Origin: G963664585 sp963664585
GTDB taxonomy: Bacteria; Bacillota; Clostridia; Oscillospirales; Ruminococcaceae
Reading direction: 5' to 3'
NCBI GenBank assembly: GCA_963664585.2
Contig: CAXXEO010000009.1
Location: forward strand, 142,672-206,671
DNA length: 64,000 nucleotides
Shown here: positions 8,215 through 15,888 of the stretch, piece by piece
How the letters are laid out: the number at the start of each line of letters is the position of its first letter
How positions within the stretch are numbered: position 1 is the first letter of the stretch
Made by a program: the position numbers and the translations under genes
The notes under the pieces: generated by a model
The model's input: only the letters and a program-made list of their open reading frames with translations
Database searches by the model: none
Told to the model about the DNA's origin: nothing

Positions 8215-9692
8215 GCAAGTATCCCCTAAAAAAGGTTTCATCGTTCTTGCAATACAGAGATGACACATTAAATCCGAGTGAAGCTAACGCATTGGGTTTA
8301 CGGCGCATAGAAAAAATTAATTTTAACGGTTCGATTTTTCTTACCTCCAAAGCAACTAACACAAAGATGATACGAGTCCGAAAAGGAGATTTGGTTATTT
8401 CCGGCATCAATGTTGGTAAAGGTGCTTTAGCGGTTTATGAAGGTGACGAAGACGTACTGGCGACTATTCACTATTCAGGTTATGTTTTCGATAAAAGTAA
8501 AATAGACCTAGAGTATTTGAAGCTTTTCTTAAAGAGCGATGTTTTTGTGGCTATTCTAAAAGATCAGACAGGCGGGGGTATAAAAACCGAGATAAAACCT
8601 AAAAAGTTTTTATCACTTGAAGTTCCACTTCCAACTATTACAGAACAGCATGATATAGTGAAAAATTACATGGCTGTAAACGATCAAATTGACGGTATTA
8701 TTTTGCAGGTCAATAAGCAAGAAAACTATCTTAACCATTTACTTCAAGCAATATTTCAAATGGCAGTAGAAGGCAATCTTGTAGCTCAATACGAAAACGA
8801 TGAACCTGCTACAGTTTTACTTAACAGAATCAAAAATGAGAAGTCTATGATGTCTTCAACAAACGGGGACTCTCGTAATAGCAAAATATACTACGATGAT
8901 AATGTTCGAGAGGATGACAAATATTTACTCATACCAAAAAATTGGTGTTGGTGCAAATTGAATTCTTTAATTCAACAACTGCCACGCAATGGATATTCTC
9001 CAGCAAGAGTGGACCGTGAGACATCAACAAAAGTTCTTACATTAACTGCAACCACAAGTGGATACTTTATTGATTCCGCTTTTAAATATTGCAATAAGAT
9101 TATTGACCCTTTATCTTATTTATGGTTAAAAAAAGAGGATATATTAATACAAAGAAGCAACTCCCTTGAATATGTGGGAGTGGCATGTTTATACAATTCT
9201 GACAATAATGCTTATATTTATCCGGACTTAATGATGAAAATTAAATGCATGCCAGAGATCGTTTCGAAATATATTGTTATTGTGCTAAAAAGCAGGTATT
9301 TAAGGATCTATTTTCAAAATAAAGCCAAGGGTACATCAAAAAGTATGCCTAAAATTACGCAAATGGTTGTAGCAAATGCTGTTATACCTTTGCCTCCTCG
9401 CGCAGAGCAACAACGCATCGTAGAAAAAGTTGACCAATTGGTCGCTATGTGCGATGAATTAAAAAGGTCAATTAAAACATCTAAACAAAATGCTACCTTG
9501 CTTATGCAGACTGTCTTGAATCAAGCCTTTTCCGGAAAAGCTAATTACAACGTTAAGGAATTCCCACAGACTGGCAGAAATGACTATGTTGAAGAATGGG
9601 ATATTGCTGCAAAAGCAAATAGTGATATAAAACAAGAAACCGCAGAGAAAATAGCTGCAATCCTTGCCAATGTGAGCAAGGGTTCAAAATGA
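8211..9692 (+). CDS. hsdS: Type I restriction specificity subunit HsdS
   Basis: A 493-residue DNA-recognition subunit with two target-recognition domains, each ending in a conserved helical spacer: the first with LEVPLPTITEQHDIVKNY and the second with AVIPLPPRAEQQRIVEKV. The two halves read different half-sites of a bipartite target, which cannot be predicted by eye. ATG 8211 is preferred over 8205 because the AAGGAG site is then 8 bases away and the ATGA overlap with hsdM is formed. The 3' end overlaps the next gene by another ATGA. No inverted repeats suggesting phase variation of hsdS were seen. Confidence 0.94.
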   Translation: MSKYPLKKVSSFLQYRDDTLNPSEANALGLRRIEKINFNGSIFLTSKATNTKMIRVRKGDLVISGINVGKGALAVYEGDEDVLATIHYSGYVFDKSKIDLEYLKLFLKSDVFVAILKDQTGGGIKTEIKPKKFLSLEVPLPTITEQHDIVKNYMAVNDQIDGIILQVNKQENYLNHLLQAIFQMAVEGNLVAQYENDEPATVLLNRIKNEKSMMSSTNGDSRNSKIYYDDNVREDDKYLLIPKNWCWCKLNSLIQQLPRNGYSPARVDRETSTKVLTLTATTSGYFIDSAFKYCNKIIDPLSYLWLKKEDILIQRSNSLEYVGVACLYNSDNNAYIYPDLMMKIKCMPEIVSKYIVIVLKSRYLRIYFQNKAKGTSKSMPKITQMVVANAVIPLPPRAEQQRIVEKVDQLVAMCDELKRSIKTSKQNATLLMQTVLNQAFSGKANYNVKEFPQTGRNDYVEEWDIAAKANSDIKQETAEKIAAILANVSKGSK

Positions 9693-10459
9693 CGCCCGCC
9701 GGTTATGCTCAGCAAGTCATCAATGAATTCGGCATTATAACCGCACCTGCTTTGATATTGAATACGGTGTTTACTCATTATGGCATTGAATATTATCAGC
9801 AGGACTTTGATGATATTAACTATTGTGGTTCTTTACATCGAAAGTCTGACCAAACCGTAATAATTGTAAATACAGATATTAAAAATAAAGGCAGGATAAA
9901 TTTTACGAAGTCACATGAATTTGGACACTTCTATATGAAACATGAAGGCAAGGAGTTTAGTTGTACTTCGCAGGATTTGCGGCTGAGCAATCTGTCATCA
10001 AAGCCGCTTGAGGTTCAAGCAAACCAATTCGCCAGCGCCTTTTTAATGCCTGAATGTATGATTAAGCCGATTGTCCTAACATCACCGTTTAATTTTGATA
10101 CCATTGGGTATGTGCGGAATTATTTCTTAGTATCTAAGCTTTCGGCGGCATTTAAAATTCTGGATTTTACATTAGGAGATTATGCCTTAGTATCTTGCCA
10201 AAACGGATTAATAAAACATGTAAAATTATCTCCGAGTTTATCAGGGGACATTAAGATCACGACTGTAAATGCAGCATTACCCGAAAAATCTTATGCAGTC
10301 CAGATAATAAATACAACAAAACAAATGAGAGATTATACAGAAATTGACCCACGGGTTTGGCTGATATCTTGTGCCGATAAGTATAAAGTATATGAACATT
10401 CAAGATCAGATAAGAAATCAAATTCATGCCTCACATTATTGAATCTCATAAGAAAGTAA
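9689..10459 (+). CDS. ImmA/IrrE-family metallopeptidase
   Basis: A 256-residue zinc peptidase-like protein. The metal site is clear: HEFGH (His76-Glu77-x-x-His80) in FTKSHEFGHFYMKH, and a downstream EVQANQFASAFLMP segment supplying the third ligand Glu, as in ImmA and IrrE. Family members cleave XRE-type repressors of mobile elements (ImmA acting on ImmR of ICEBs1) or act in stress regulation. Its start overlaps the hsdS stop (ATGA), so it belongs to the restriction operon. No XRE repressor is adjacent; the nearest is at 15186, over 4.7 kb away, so the substrate is unknown. The C-terminal third (after about 140) has no feature I can name. Confidence 0.85.
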   Translation: MTPAGYAQQVINEFGIITAPALILNTVFTHYGIEYYQQDFDDINYCGSLHRKSDQTVIIVNTDIKNKGRINFTKSHEFGHFYMKHEGKEFSCTSQDLRLSNLSSKPLEVQANQFASAFLMPECMIKPIVLTSPFNFDTIGYVRNYFLVSKLSAAFKILDFTLGDYALVSCQNGLIKHVKLSPSLSGDIKITTVNAALPEKSYAVQIINTTKQMRDYTEIDPRVWLISCADKYKVYEHSRSDKKSNSCLTLLNLIRK

Positions 10460-10522
10460 AAAAAAGACTGGGTAGAGAATGCAGTATAATATTTCTGCGT
10501 TTATGAAGGGATTGATAATAAC

Positions 10523-11536
10523 ATGTATGATAATGTGACGGTATGGGGAATTCATGCGGGGGCAATGGGAGAAGTTGACAAAATTTTCTTAAATAAAAAT
10601 AATCCGTCCATAGCTATTGGTTGGCCTGAAATGGGGGATTTGTCTTTAATTAAGAAAGACCGCGAAGATTTCAAAGAAAAATTAAAAAAGGATTATCCGG
10701 ATACAAAAAAAGGAGCTATACCCACTTCAGCCGGTATGCTCTACAGATTCATACATGAAATCAAACAAGGGGACATTATCATCTATCCTTCAAAACAGGA
10801 CAGGAAAATCCATATTGGAGAGATTAACGGCGATTATGCATTCAATAGCAGCTATGATAAAGAACACCCTCATTTACGAAGCGTAAAATGGCTTAAACAT
10901 TTTTCAAGGCCGGATTTTTCTCAGGGTGCGCTTTATGAAGTGGGTTCAGCGCTCAGCTTATTCCAAGTAAAAAACTATGCAGATGAATTTATTGCGGCTC
11001 TTGAAGGTAAGCAGATAACAAAAAAGGATGAACTAGACGAGACAGTAACCGATATCCTTGAAGTAACGGAACAAAGCACGAATGATTTCGTGTTTAAAAA
11101 ACTATCAAAAGAGCTTAAAGGGCACCCATTTGAACATTTCGTAGCGCACGTACTAAATGTTATCGGATACAATACAAAGGTTTCGCCGGAGGGCGGAGAC
11201 GGGGGTATTGATATCCTTGCATTTAAGGATGAGCTTGGCATTGAACCACCAATTATAAAAGTACAGGTAAAAAGCAACGACGGTGATGTAACACCTGAAA
11301 AAGTACAAGCTCTTTACGGTAATGTCTCAACTGGCGAATACGGTCTTTTTGTATCCTTAGGCGGCTATTCAAAACAGGCCAGAGCATTTGCCAAATCGAA
11401 GTCAAATTTACGTATTATTGACGGTGATGAGCTTATTGAACTAATACTCAAAAATTATGAGAAGCTGGATTCAAAATATAAGGCGATAATTCCACTTAAG
11501 AACATCTACATACCCACACAGGTTGAAGGGCGATAA
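10523..11536 (+). CDS. PUA/EVE-like domain plus Mrr-type restriction endonuclease
   Basis: A 337-residue two-domain nuclease. The C-terminal Mrr_cat domain (about 195-320) shows the PD-(D/E)xK-like site: Glu204 in HPFEHFVAHVL, Asp230 in GGDGGID and Gln248-Val-Lys250 in KVQVKSN. Mrr enzymes cut methylated or otherwise modified DNA. The N-terminal half (about 5-155), with AIGWPEMGDLS, GDIIIYPSKQDRKIHIGEI and VKWLKHFSRPDFS, resembles PUA/EVE-like modified-base readers found on other restriction proteins; that assignment is by pattern only. An AAGGGA site lies upstream. It sits immediately after the type I system, so the island can attack both unmodified and modified DNA. Confidence 0.85.
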   Translation: MYDNVTVWGIHAGAMGEVDKIFLNKNNPSIAIGWPEMGDLSLIKKDREDFKEKLKKDYPDTKKGAIPTSAGMLYRFIHEIKQGDIIIYPSKQDRKIHIGEINGDYAFNSSYDKEHPHLRSVKWLKHFSRPDFSQGALYEVGSALSLFQVKNYADEFIAALEGKQITKKDELDETVTDILEVTEQSTNDFVFKKLSKELKGHPFEHFVAHVLNVIGYNTKVSPEGGDGGIDILAFKDELGIEPPIIKVQVKSNDGDVTPEKVQALYGNVSTGEYGLFVSLGGYSKQARAFAKSKSNLRIIDGDELIELILKNYEKLDSKYKAIIPLKNIYIPTQVEGR

Positions 11537-11627
11537 GCATAAACAAATAATACGTAGTTAGCATATCGGTAATCATAGCCTTGTCGGGTAGATGAACGGA
11601 ATGTTTTATAATTTGGAGGAGGTTTTT

Positions 11628-13016
11628 ATGAAGTATTATGCGGTCAAAGCTGGTCGAACAGTAGGAGTATTTGACAATTGGGCGGCTTGCCATGAATCTA
11701 TAAATGGTTTCTCTGGCGCGGATTATAAGTCCTTTGGCACTAAAGAAGAAGCTGAGGCATACATAAATAATGTTGATATTATTCTTCAAACTATTCAAAC
11801 AGATATTGAGCACGGATATACTGTAGCGTTTTGTGACGGTAGTTTTGATAAGGATAAAAATCGATATTCATATGGCGTACTAATTGTGGATTCTGAAATG
11901 CAAGAGCACGAAATATGCGGTTCTGCGCAAAACACAAAATACACTTCGTCAAATAACATTATTGGTGAAATTCTAGGAGCAATTAATGCCATGGATTGGG
12001 CAGTGTCCAATAGTTGTGAGAAAATTAAAATATATCATGATTATGAAGGCCTGAGCAAATGGATATGTGGCGAATGGGAAGCCAAAAGTGATGTCGCAAA
12101 GATGTTTGTTGCAGTATATCAAAATAAATATGCAGATTTGCTGAAAGTTGAATTTAAAAAAGTTAAAGGTCATAGTAATAACGAATACAATGATAAAGCT
12201 GATGAGTTAGCTAAAAGAGCTTTATCAGATAATGCCAGAGTACCTATCAAAGGAGACAGCTGGTTTTCAATACCATATTTTAAACCAGATGAGCTTCAAA
12301 TCATTATAGATTTAATTTCAGAGGATCACCCGGAACTTAATGCTGAAAAAAATGAAAGAGCAAATTCTATTGTCTATAAATTGCACCTTGATAAATACAG
12401 ACTGTCAGTTACCTTATTTAAGATTGGAAATAAAAAGTTGTTAGTCCAAGGAGCAAATACGATTGTCTTCCAAATTTTTATTACATATGTCTTTGAGCTA
12501 ATCGGAGTAAAAGCGGATCGCATAATAGCCGATGCTTATAGAAAAAAAATTGATTCTAAGAAAATTGACGAAGGGGTTCAAGATATATGTCCCAATTTTT
12601 CTGTTGATTATCCGGCAAATATAAAACGTCTTGTTCGTCAAGCAATTATTAATTTAAGCTATTTTATAGAAAGTGAAGATTATTCACAATATGTTTTTCC
12701 AGCTTTAAGGGCTCTCGAAGGTCATATGAAATATTTATTTGGTAAAGCGGGAGTCTCTATAATTTCTAAGCAAGGGTTTTGCTACTTTGAAAAGGACTCA
12801 TCTACACAAAAGTATTATTTGCCTACAACCATTATTTCAGATATAGTATTAAAGCACAAGTTAGAGGAATATTATAATTTCTATAATGCAATACGGCATA
12901 CTATTTTTCATTTTGCAGATATTATAGGTAGTACAGATTCCACTCGGTTAATTGAAACAAAAGGTGAAGCGGATGAACTTATAAAAAAGTGTTTATCTTA
13001 TATATGCGAAGAATAA
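11628..13016 (+). CDS. rnlA: RNase HI-RnlA fusion (HEPN ribonuclease toxin)
   Basis: A 462-residue three-part protein. Residues 1-45 form a viroplasmin-like N-terminal RNase H1 domain (MKYYAVKAGRTVGVFDNW). Residues about 65-200 are RNase HI with a full catalytic set: Asp70 (CDGSFD), Glu114 (GEILGA), Asp138 (HDYEG) and Asp192 (ADELAKRA). Residues about 205-462 resemble RnlA (RNase LS), with an N-repeat-like region and a C-terminal HEPN domain carrying Arg423-x4-His428 (RHTIFH), the same spacing as R318/H323 of E. coli RnlA. Free RNase HI is known to stimulate E. coli RnlA; here the two are one chain. ATG 11628 has GGAGGAGG upstream. The RnlB-like antitoxin follows after 12 bases. Confidence 0.85.
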   Translation: MKYYAVKAGRTVGVFDNWAACHESINGFSGADYKSFGTKEEAEAYINNVDIILQTIQTDIEHGYTVAFCDGSFDKDKNRYSYGVLIVDSEMQEHEICGSAQNTKYTSSNNIIGEILGAINAMDWAVSNSCEKIKIYHDYEGLSKWICGEWEAKSDVAKMFVAVYQNKYADLLKVEFKKVKGHSNNEYNDKADELAKRALSDNARVPIKGDSWFSIPYFKPDELQIIIDLISEDHPELNAEKNERANSIVYKLHLDKYRLSVTLFKIGNKKLLVQGANTIVFQIFITYVFELIGVKADRIIADAYRKKIDSKKIDEGVQDICPNFSVDYPANIKRLVRQAIINLSYFIESEDYSQYVFPALRALEGHMKYLFGKAGVSIISKQGFCYFEKDSSTQKYYLPTTIISDIVLKHKLEEYYNFYNAIRHTIFHFADIIGSTDSTRLIETKGEADELIKKCLSYICEE

Positions 13017-13027
13017 AGAGATGGCTA

Positions 13028-13381
13028 ATGATTCACTATGTATTCAAACAATTAAATAGTAATCAATATTATCTTGTTTGCATGGATTACAATAGTATAC
13101 TGAATTATCTTGATGAAATAGAAAGCGAGTATCTTATTGAGTCTAATGAAGGTGAGCTAATTATTGATCAATTGCTCGTAGCAGGAAATGGAAGGAACAG
13201 ATTTATTTCCTGTCTGTTTTCCTATGGGAAAATTGAACTCGGATCAGCGAAAAATATTGAAGGCTCTTACGAATATAAAAGATTAACAACAGAATTACTT
13301 AAGCAATATTATAATGACCTGAAATATTCAATATTAACTGATAATCAATTGAAGATGATCCGAGAAGGACAAGTGATCTAA
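13028..13381 (+). CDS. rnlB: RnlB-family antitoxin
   Basis: A 117-residue acidic protein directly after the RnlA-like toxin. The central segment IIDQLLVAGNGRNRF (about 50-64) fits the RnlB pattern of a hydrophobic strand followed by Gly-Asn-Gly-x-x-Arg-Phe. In E. coli, RnlB neutralises RnlA until infection or depletion frees the RNase. ATG 13028 is chosen because AAAGAG sits 7 bases upstream and the protein then matches RnlB length; an in-frame ATG at 12989 lies inside the toxin gene. The stop overlaps the following start (TAATG, 13379-13383), so the next gene is translationally coupled. Assignment rests on position plus the short motif. Confidence 0.75.
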   Translation: MIHYVFKQLNSNQYYLVCMDYNSILNYLDEIESEYLIESNEGELIIDQLLVAGNGRNRFISCLFSYGKIELGSAKNIEGSYEYKRLTTELLKQYYNDLKYSILTDNQLKMIREGQVI

Positions 13382-14658
13382 TGAATAAAGAGAAGATGCA
13401 ATATGCCCAGCAACTTGAAAATGAGAGAAAATGGGTTGATGCTGCCGAACAATATGTTCAACTTCTAAGCGAAGCCCCATCTTCATCAACCTATGAACGA
13501 GTAGCATGGTGCTTGTCACGTGCAGGTAAATTCAGTGATTCTATCGAGTACTTACGTAAATTGTATGAGATAGAACCGCTTTCTGCCAAATGGCCCTACA
13601 TGATAGGATATCAATATTATTGCCAAAAAGAATGGGGTAAAGCAGTCGTATGGTTTGAAAAAGCTTTAGAGATGTATCCAAACTATTTTGTAGCTAAGTA
13701 CCGATTGGCATATGCTTATATTCAAACTGTAGGTGAGTATAAAAAGTTAACAAAAGCAGAGTATTGGAAAGCATTAGGACATTTAAAAGACTGCCATCGC
13801 TTATGGGAAACATTTAATGATACTAAAAAGCAAAAGGAACGTAATGTTTATTTCGATATTAATTTTTTGCATGGCAAAGTTCTAATGGAACTTCCTAATC
13901 ATTGTAATGAATCAATAAACTATTTTATATCTGCCTTAGAAATTAAGCCGGCAGACGAATTTGCTAAATACAATTTGGCTAAAACGTATTATCTTAATGG
14001 CGATTATGAAAAAGCAAAAAGGAATATTCCTATTAGCAATCAATATTATGTAGTTGAATTATCAGCATATATTGATACAAAATTGGGAGAATATGAAAAA
14101 GCTAGTTCAGCTATCATCAAGTTATTATATAGGCGTAAAAAAGATTATTTGTTTAATTTTTTGGCGGAAACTTATTTGCTAAGCAATAATTCTGAGGAAG
14201 CGTATAAGATGGCACAGAAAGCCATATCACAAGGTCAAAATAACCACAAGAATTATTACACCCTTGCTAAAGTTTACTATCAATATGGCTTACTCTACAA
14301 GGCTATTGTGTATATAGATAAGGCTATTAAAATTAAGAAAACAAAATATGACACTACATATGAAGAATGCGATACATTACGCGAGACTATATTATTACAA
14401 ATATTTCCAGACTACCATGATGACGATATTTTGCTAGCAAAACTAGATGAACTAATTACTCCTCAATTTGAGCAAGGCACTATTTGCCGATATAACACAG
14501 AAAAAGGATTCGGATTTATAAAAAGTAGCCCTAAAGACATTTTCTTTCATGTGTCAAATTGCAAATATGAAGGGGTATCTGTAGGAGATTTCGTACAATT
14601 TACGACCATTATTACAGATAAAGGAATTATGGCTGTTGACCTGCATAAACTTAGATGA
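13381..14658 (+). CDS. TPR protein with C-terminal cold-shock domain
   Basis: A 425-residue soluble protein. Most of it (about 5-345) is a run of tetratricopeptide-like helical repeats, for example PYMIGYQYYCQKEWGKAVVW, KYNLAKTYYLNGDYEKAKRN and YTLAKVYYQYGLLYKAIVYI. Residues about 360-425 are a cold-shock (CSD/OB-fold) domain with RNP1-like KGFGFIKSS and RNP2-like DIFFHVS, which bind RNA or single-stranded DNA. The start overlaps the rnlB stop, so it is part of the toxin-antitoxin operon. A nucleic-acid-binding scaffold next to an RNase toxin suggests a sensor, targeting factor or second inhibitor; this is inference. I know of no standard RnlAB locus with such a third gene. Confidence 0.85.
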   Translation: MNKEKMQYAQQLENERKWVDAAEQYVQLLSEAPSSSTYERVAWCLSRAGKFSDSIEYLRKLYEIEPLSAKWPYMIGYQYYCQKEWGKAVVWFEKALEMYPNYFVAKYRLAYAYIQTVGEYKKLTKAEYWKALGHLKDCHRLWETFNDTKKQKERNVYFDINFLHGKVLMELPNHCNESINYFISALEIKPADEFAKYNLAKTYYLNGDYEKAKRNIPISNQYYVVELSAYIDTKLGEYEKASSAIIKLLYRRKKDYLFNFLAETYLLSNNSEEAYKMAQKAISQGQNNHKNYYTLAKVYYQYGLLYKAIVYIDKAIKIKKTKYDTTYEECDTLRETILLQIFPDYHDDDILLAKLDELITPQFEQGTICRYNTEKGFGFIKSSPKDIFFHVSNCKYEGVSVGDFVQFTTIITDKGIMAVDLHKLR

Positions 14659-14795
14659 GATTTACGCAGAAGTATTTTGCCCTTACTTTACGTAACTAGG
14701 CCTGTAGAGTACGAAAAAAATTTGATGATAACTGCATTTACGTTGCGAATTCACAAATGAGCTTCTTAATAATCTATCAAGCTTATCTTTATTTT

Positions 14796-14938
14796 TGGTC
14801 TCTTTTTGTGCATTGAAGTTACAGATAGTGACCAAAAGATAGGACAAGACAGAAAAATTGAAATTTGAAAAAGCCAGTAATATCAATGCTAAGAGTGGGA
14901 TAGCCAAAGATAGAAAAAGCAAAAAGAACACTTGGTAA
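14796..14938 (+). repeat. Direct repeat A: att-arm-like sequence ending in TTGGTAA
   Basis: About 143 bp that match 18251-18392 at roughly 80% by eye, with long identical blocks (GATAGGACAAGACAG; GATAGCCAAAGATAG). It ends in ACTTGGTAA, identical to the tRNA-Thr anticodon loop at the end of repeat B, but no tRNA 3' half follows. It probably marks the end of one element, or the junction between two accreted elements. Short AGATAG motifs at 14823, 14837 and 14908 (GGATAG near 14898) may be integrase arm sites. The wider 14659-15185 gap holds no gene I can support. Confidence 0.75.
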
Positions 14939-15061
14939 AAAGGAAAAACAAACGTAAAACGCACAGTGCCACGCGTCGCTATTCTCGATATAATCATGCA
15001 GAGTTTGATACAATTCAATTATTTCCTTTACAACCTATCGCTTGCAGGGTAAGTTTTATAC

Positions 15062-15079
15062 AACCGGTGATCGCCGGTT
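15062..15079 (+). terminator. Weak hairpin in the 14.9-15.2 kb gap
   Basis: AACCGG and CCGGTT with a 6-base loop, followed by ATTATTTTA. It could be a weak terminator ahead of the XRE-caspase cassette. Confidence 0.35.
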
Positions 15080-15185
15080 ATTATTTTACCAATCTACGCA
15101 ACTTGAAGTTGCTAGAAGCAAATTCAGGTTTGTGACAACACGACAATAATCCCGTAAAATGAAAATCGAAAGTGAGGTGTGCGTC

Positions 15186-15494
15186 ATGCCATTCGGTGAC
15201 AGATTAAAGAAATGCAGAGAAGAAAAAGGTCTCACGCAGGATGATATTGCTGATTTTTTTGGGGAGGAATTTACCAGACAAGCCGTGTCCAAATGGGAAC
15301 GTGGTGAAGCATTCCCGGAAACGGATAAGCTGTTAAGGCTTGCGGTTAAGCTTGATATTTCTCTCGATGAGCTTCTTGCAGATGAACTCGTTTATTACAG
15401 AAAAGGTAAAGATGCAGGAACAATTGAGAGTTCTTATCCGGGATTAGTCGCCGGGTTAAAAACACTAGCAAACTCATTGGACCAATACAAATAA
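15186..15494 (+). CDS. XRE-family helix-turn-helix regulator
   Basis: A 102-residue transcription regulator. The N-terminal HTH_3 domain (about 5-60) reads FGDRLKKCREEKGLTQDDIA, then RQAVSKWERGEAFPETDKLL, ending with LDISLDELLADE. A short C-terminal tail follows. ATG 15186 has a GAGGTG site upstream and gives the usual start of the family; the frame is open from 15159. It heads a same-strand cluster of two tiny genes, an unknown protein and a caspase-like protease, and probably represses that cluster, as XRE proteins do in many defence loci. The nearest ImmA/IrrE peptidase, a known class of XRE antirepressor, is at 9689. Confidence 0.88.
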   Translation: MPFGDRLKKCREEKGLTQDDIADFFGEEFTRQAVSKWERGEAFPETDKLLRLAVKLDISLDELLADELVYYRKGKDAGTIESSYPGLVAGLKTLANSLDQYK

Positions 15495-15518
15495 AGTACT
15501 GACGGAAGGAAAATTTTC

Positions 15519-15629
15519 ATGGAAGTAAAGAACGCAGAGATTATTGCATGTAGCAAACCTGCCCAGATAGAAAATTACAAATGGCTGAGCGATGCTGTAA
15601 TTATCGAAATAGTACACAGCATCAAGTAA
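15519..15629 (+). CDS. Possible 36-residue small protein
   Basis: A short frame starting MEVKNAEIIACSK and ending VIIEIVHSIK, preceded by GGAAGGAAA about 8 bases before the ATG. It lies between the XRE gene and a 57-residue frame on the same strand. The good ribosome binding site and operon position favour translation, but the length gives no independent proof. It could be a leader peptide or a remnant. No family recognised. Confidence 0.4.
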   Translation: MEVKNAEIIACSKPAQIENYKWLSDAVIIEIVHSIK

Positions 15630-15698
15630 ATCATTATCGAGCTCATAGACCGAAAATATCAGCCAATAGCTTATCACGATGGAAGGTAAGGTGAAAAA

Positions 15699-15872
15699 AT
15701 GACTGAGCGATTAACCGAGAAACAAATAGCCGATTATGAGCAGCTTTGCCGCGATTGGAATAATGGGCACATTCTGACACCAGACGGCCTACGCTTTATT
15801 TGTGAGGCAAATAATTATGACGTAGAGACTATCGGAAAACACTTTCTTGATGTGCTGCCGAAAATCTGTTAG
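15699..15872 (+). CDS. 57-residue small protein of unknown function
   Basis: The protein runs from MTERLTEKQIADYEQL to IGKHFLDVLPKIC. It looks like a compact helical acidic protein with a central ILTPDGLRFICEANNYD turn. GGAAGGTAAGGTG lies directly upstream, and the next gene's ribosome binding site starts right at its stop. Reading frame, spacing and composition support a real gene in the caspase cassette. A small adaptor, inhibitor or antitoxin-like part is possible but cannot be shown from sequence. Confidence 0.6.
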   Translation: MTERLTEKQIADYEQLCRDWNNGHILTPDGLRFICEANNYDVETIGKHFLDVLPKIC

Positions 15873-15888
15873 GCGGAGGTGAATCGTG

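Noticed and set aside
11607..11612. TATAAT as promoter -10 of the RnlA fusion gene
   Set aside because: Transcription would begin within or after the Shine-Dalgarno site at 11615-11622 and no good -35 is at the right distance.
14683..15018. Minus-strand frames of 64-111 codons in the gap after the TPR-CSD gene
   Set aside because: They overlap direct repeat A, are low-complexity Phe/Leu-rich and lack ribosome binding sites; repeat B has no matching frame.
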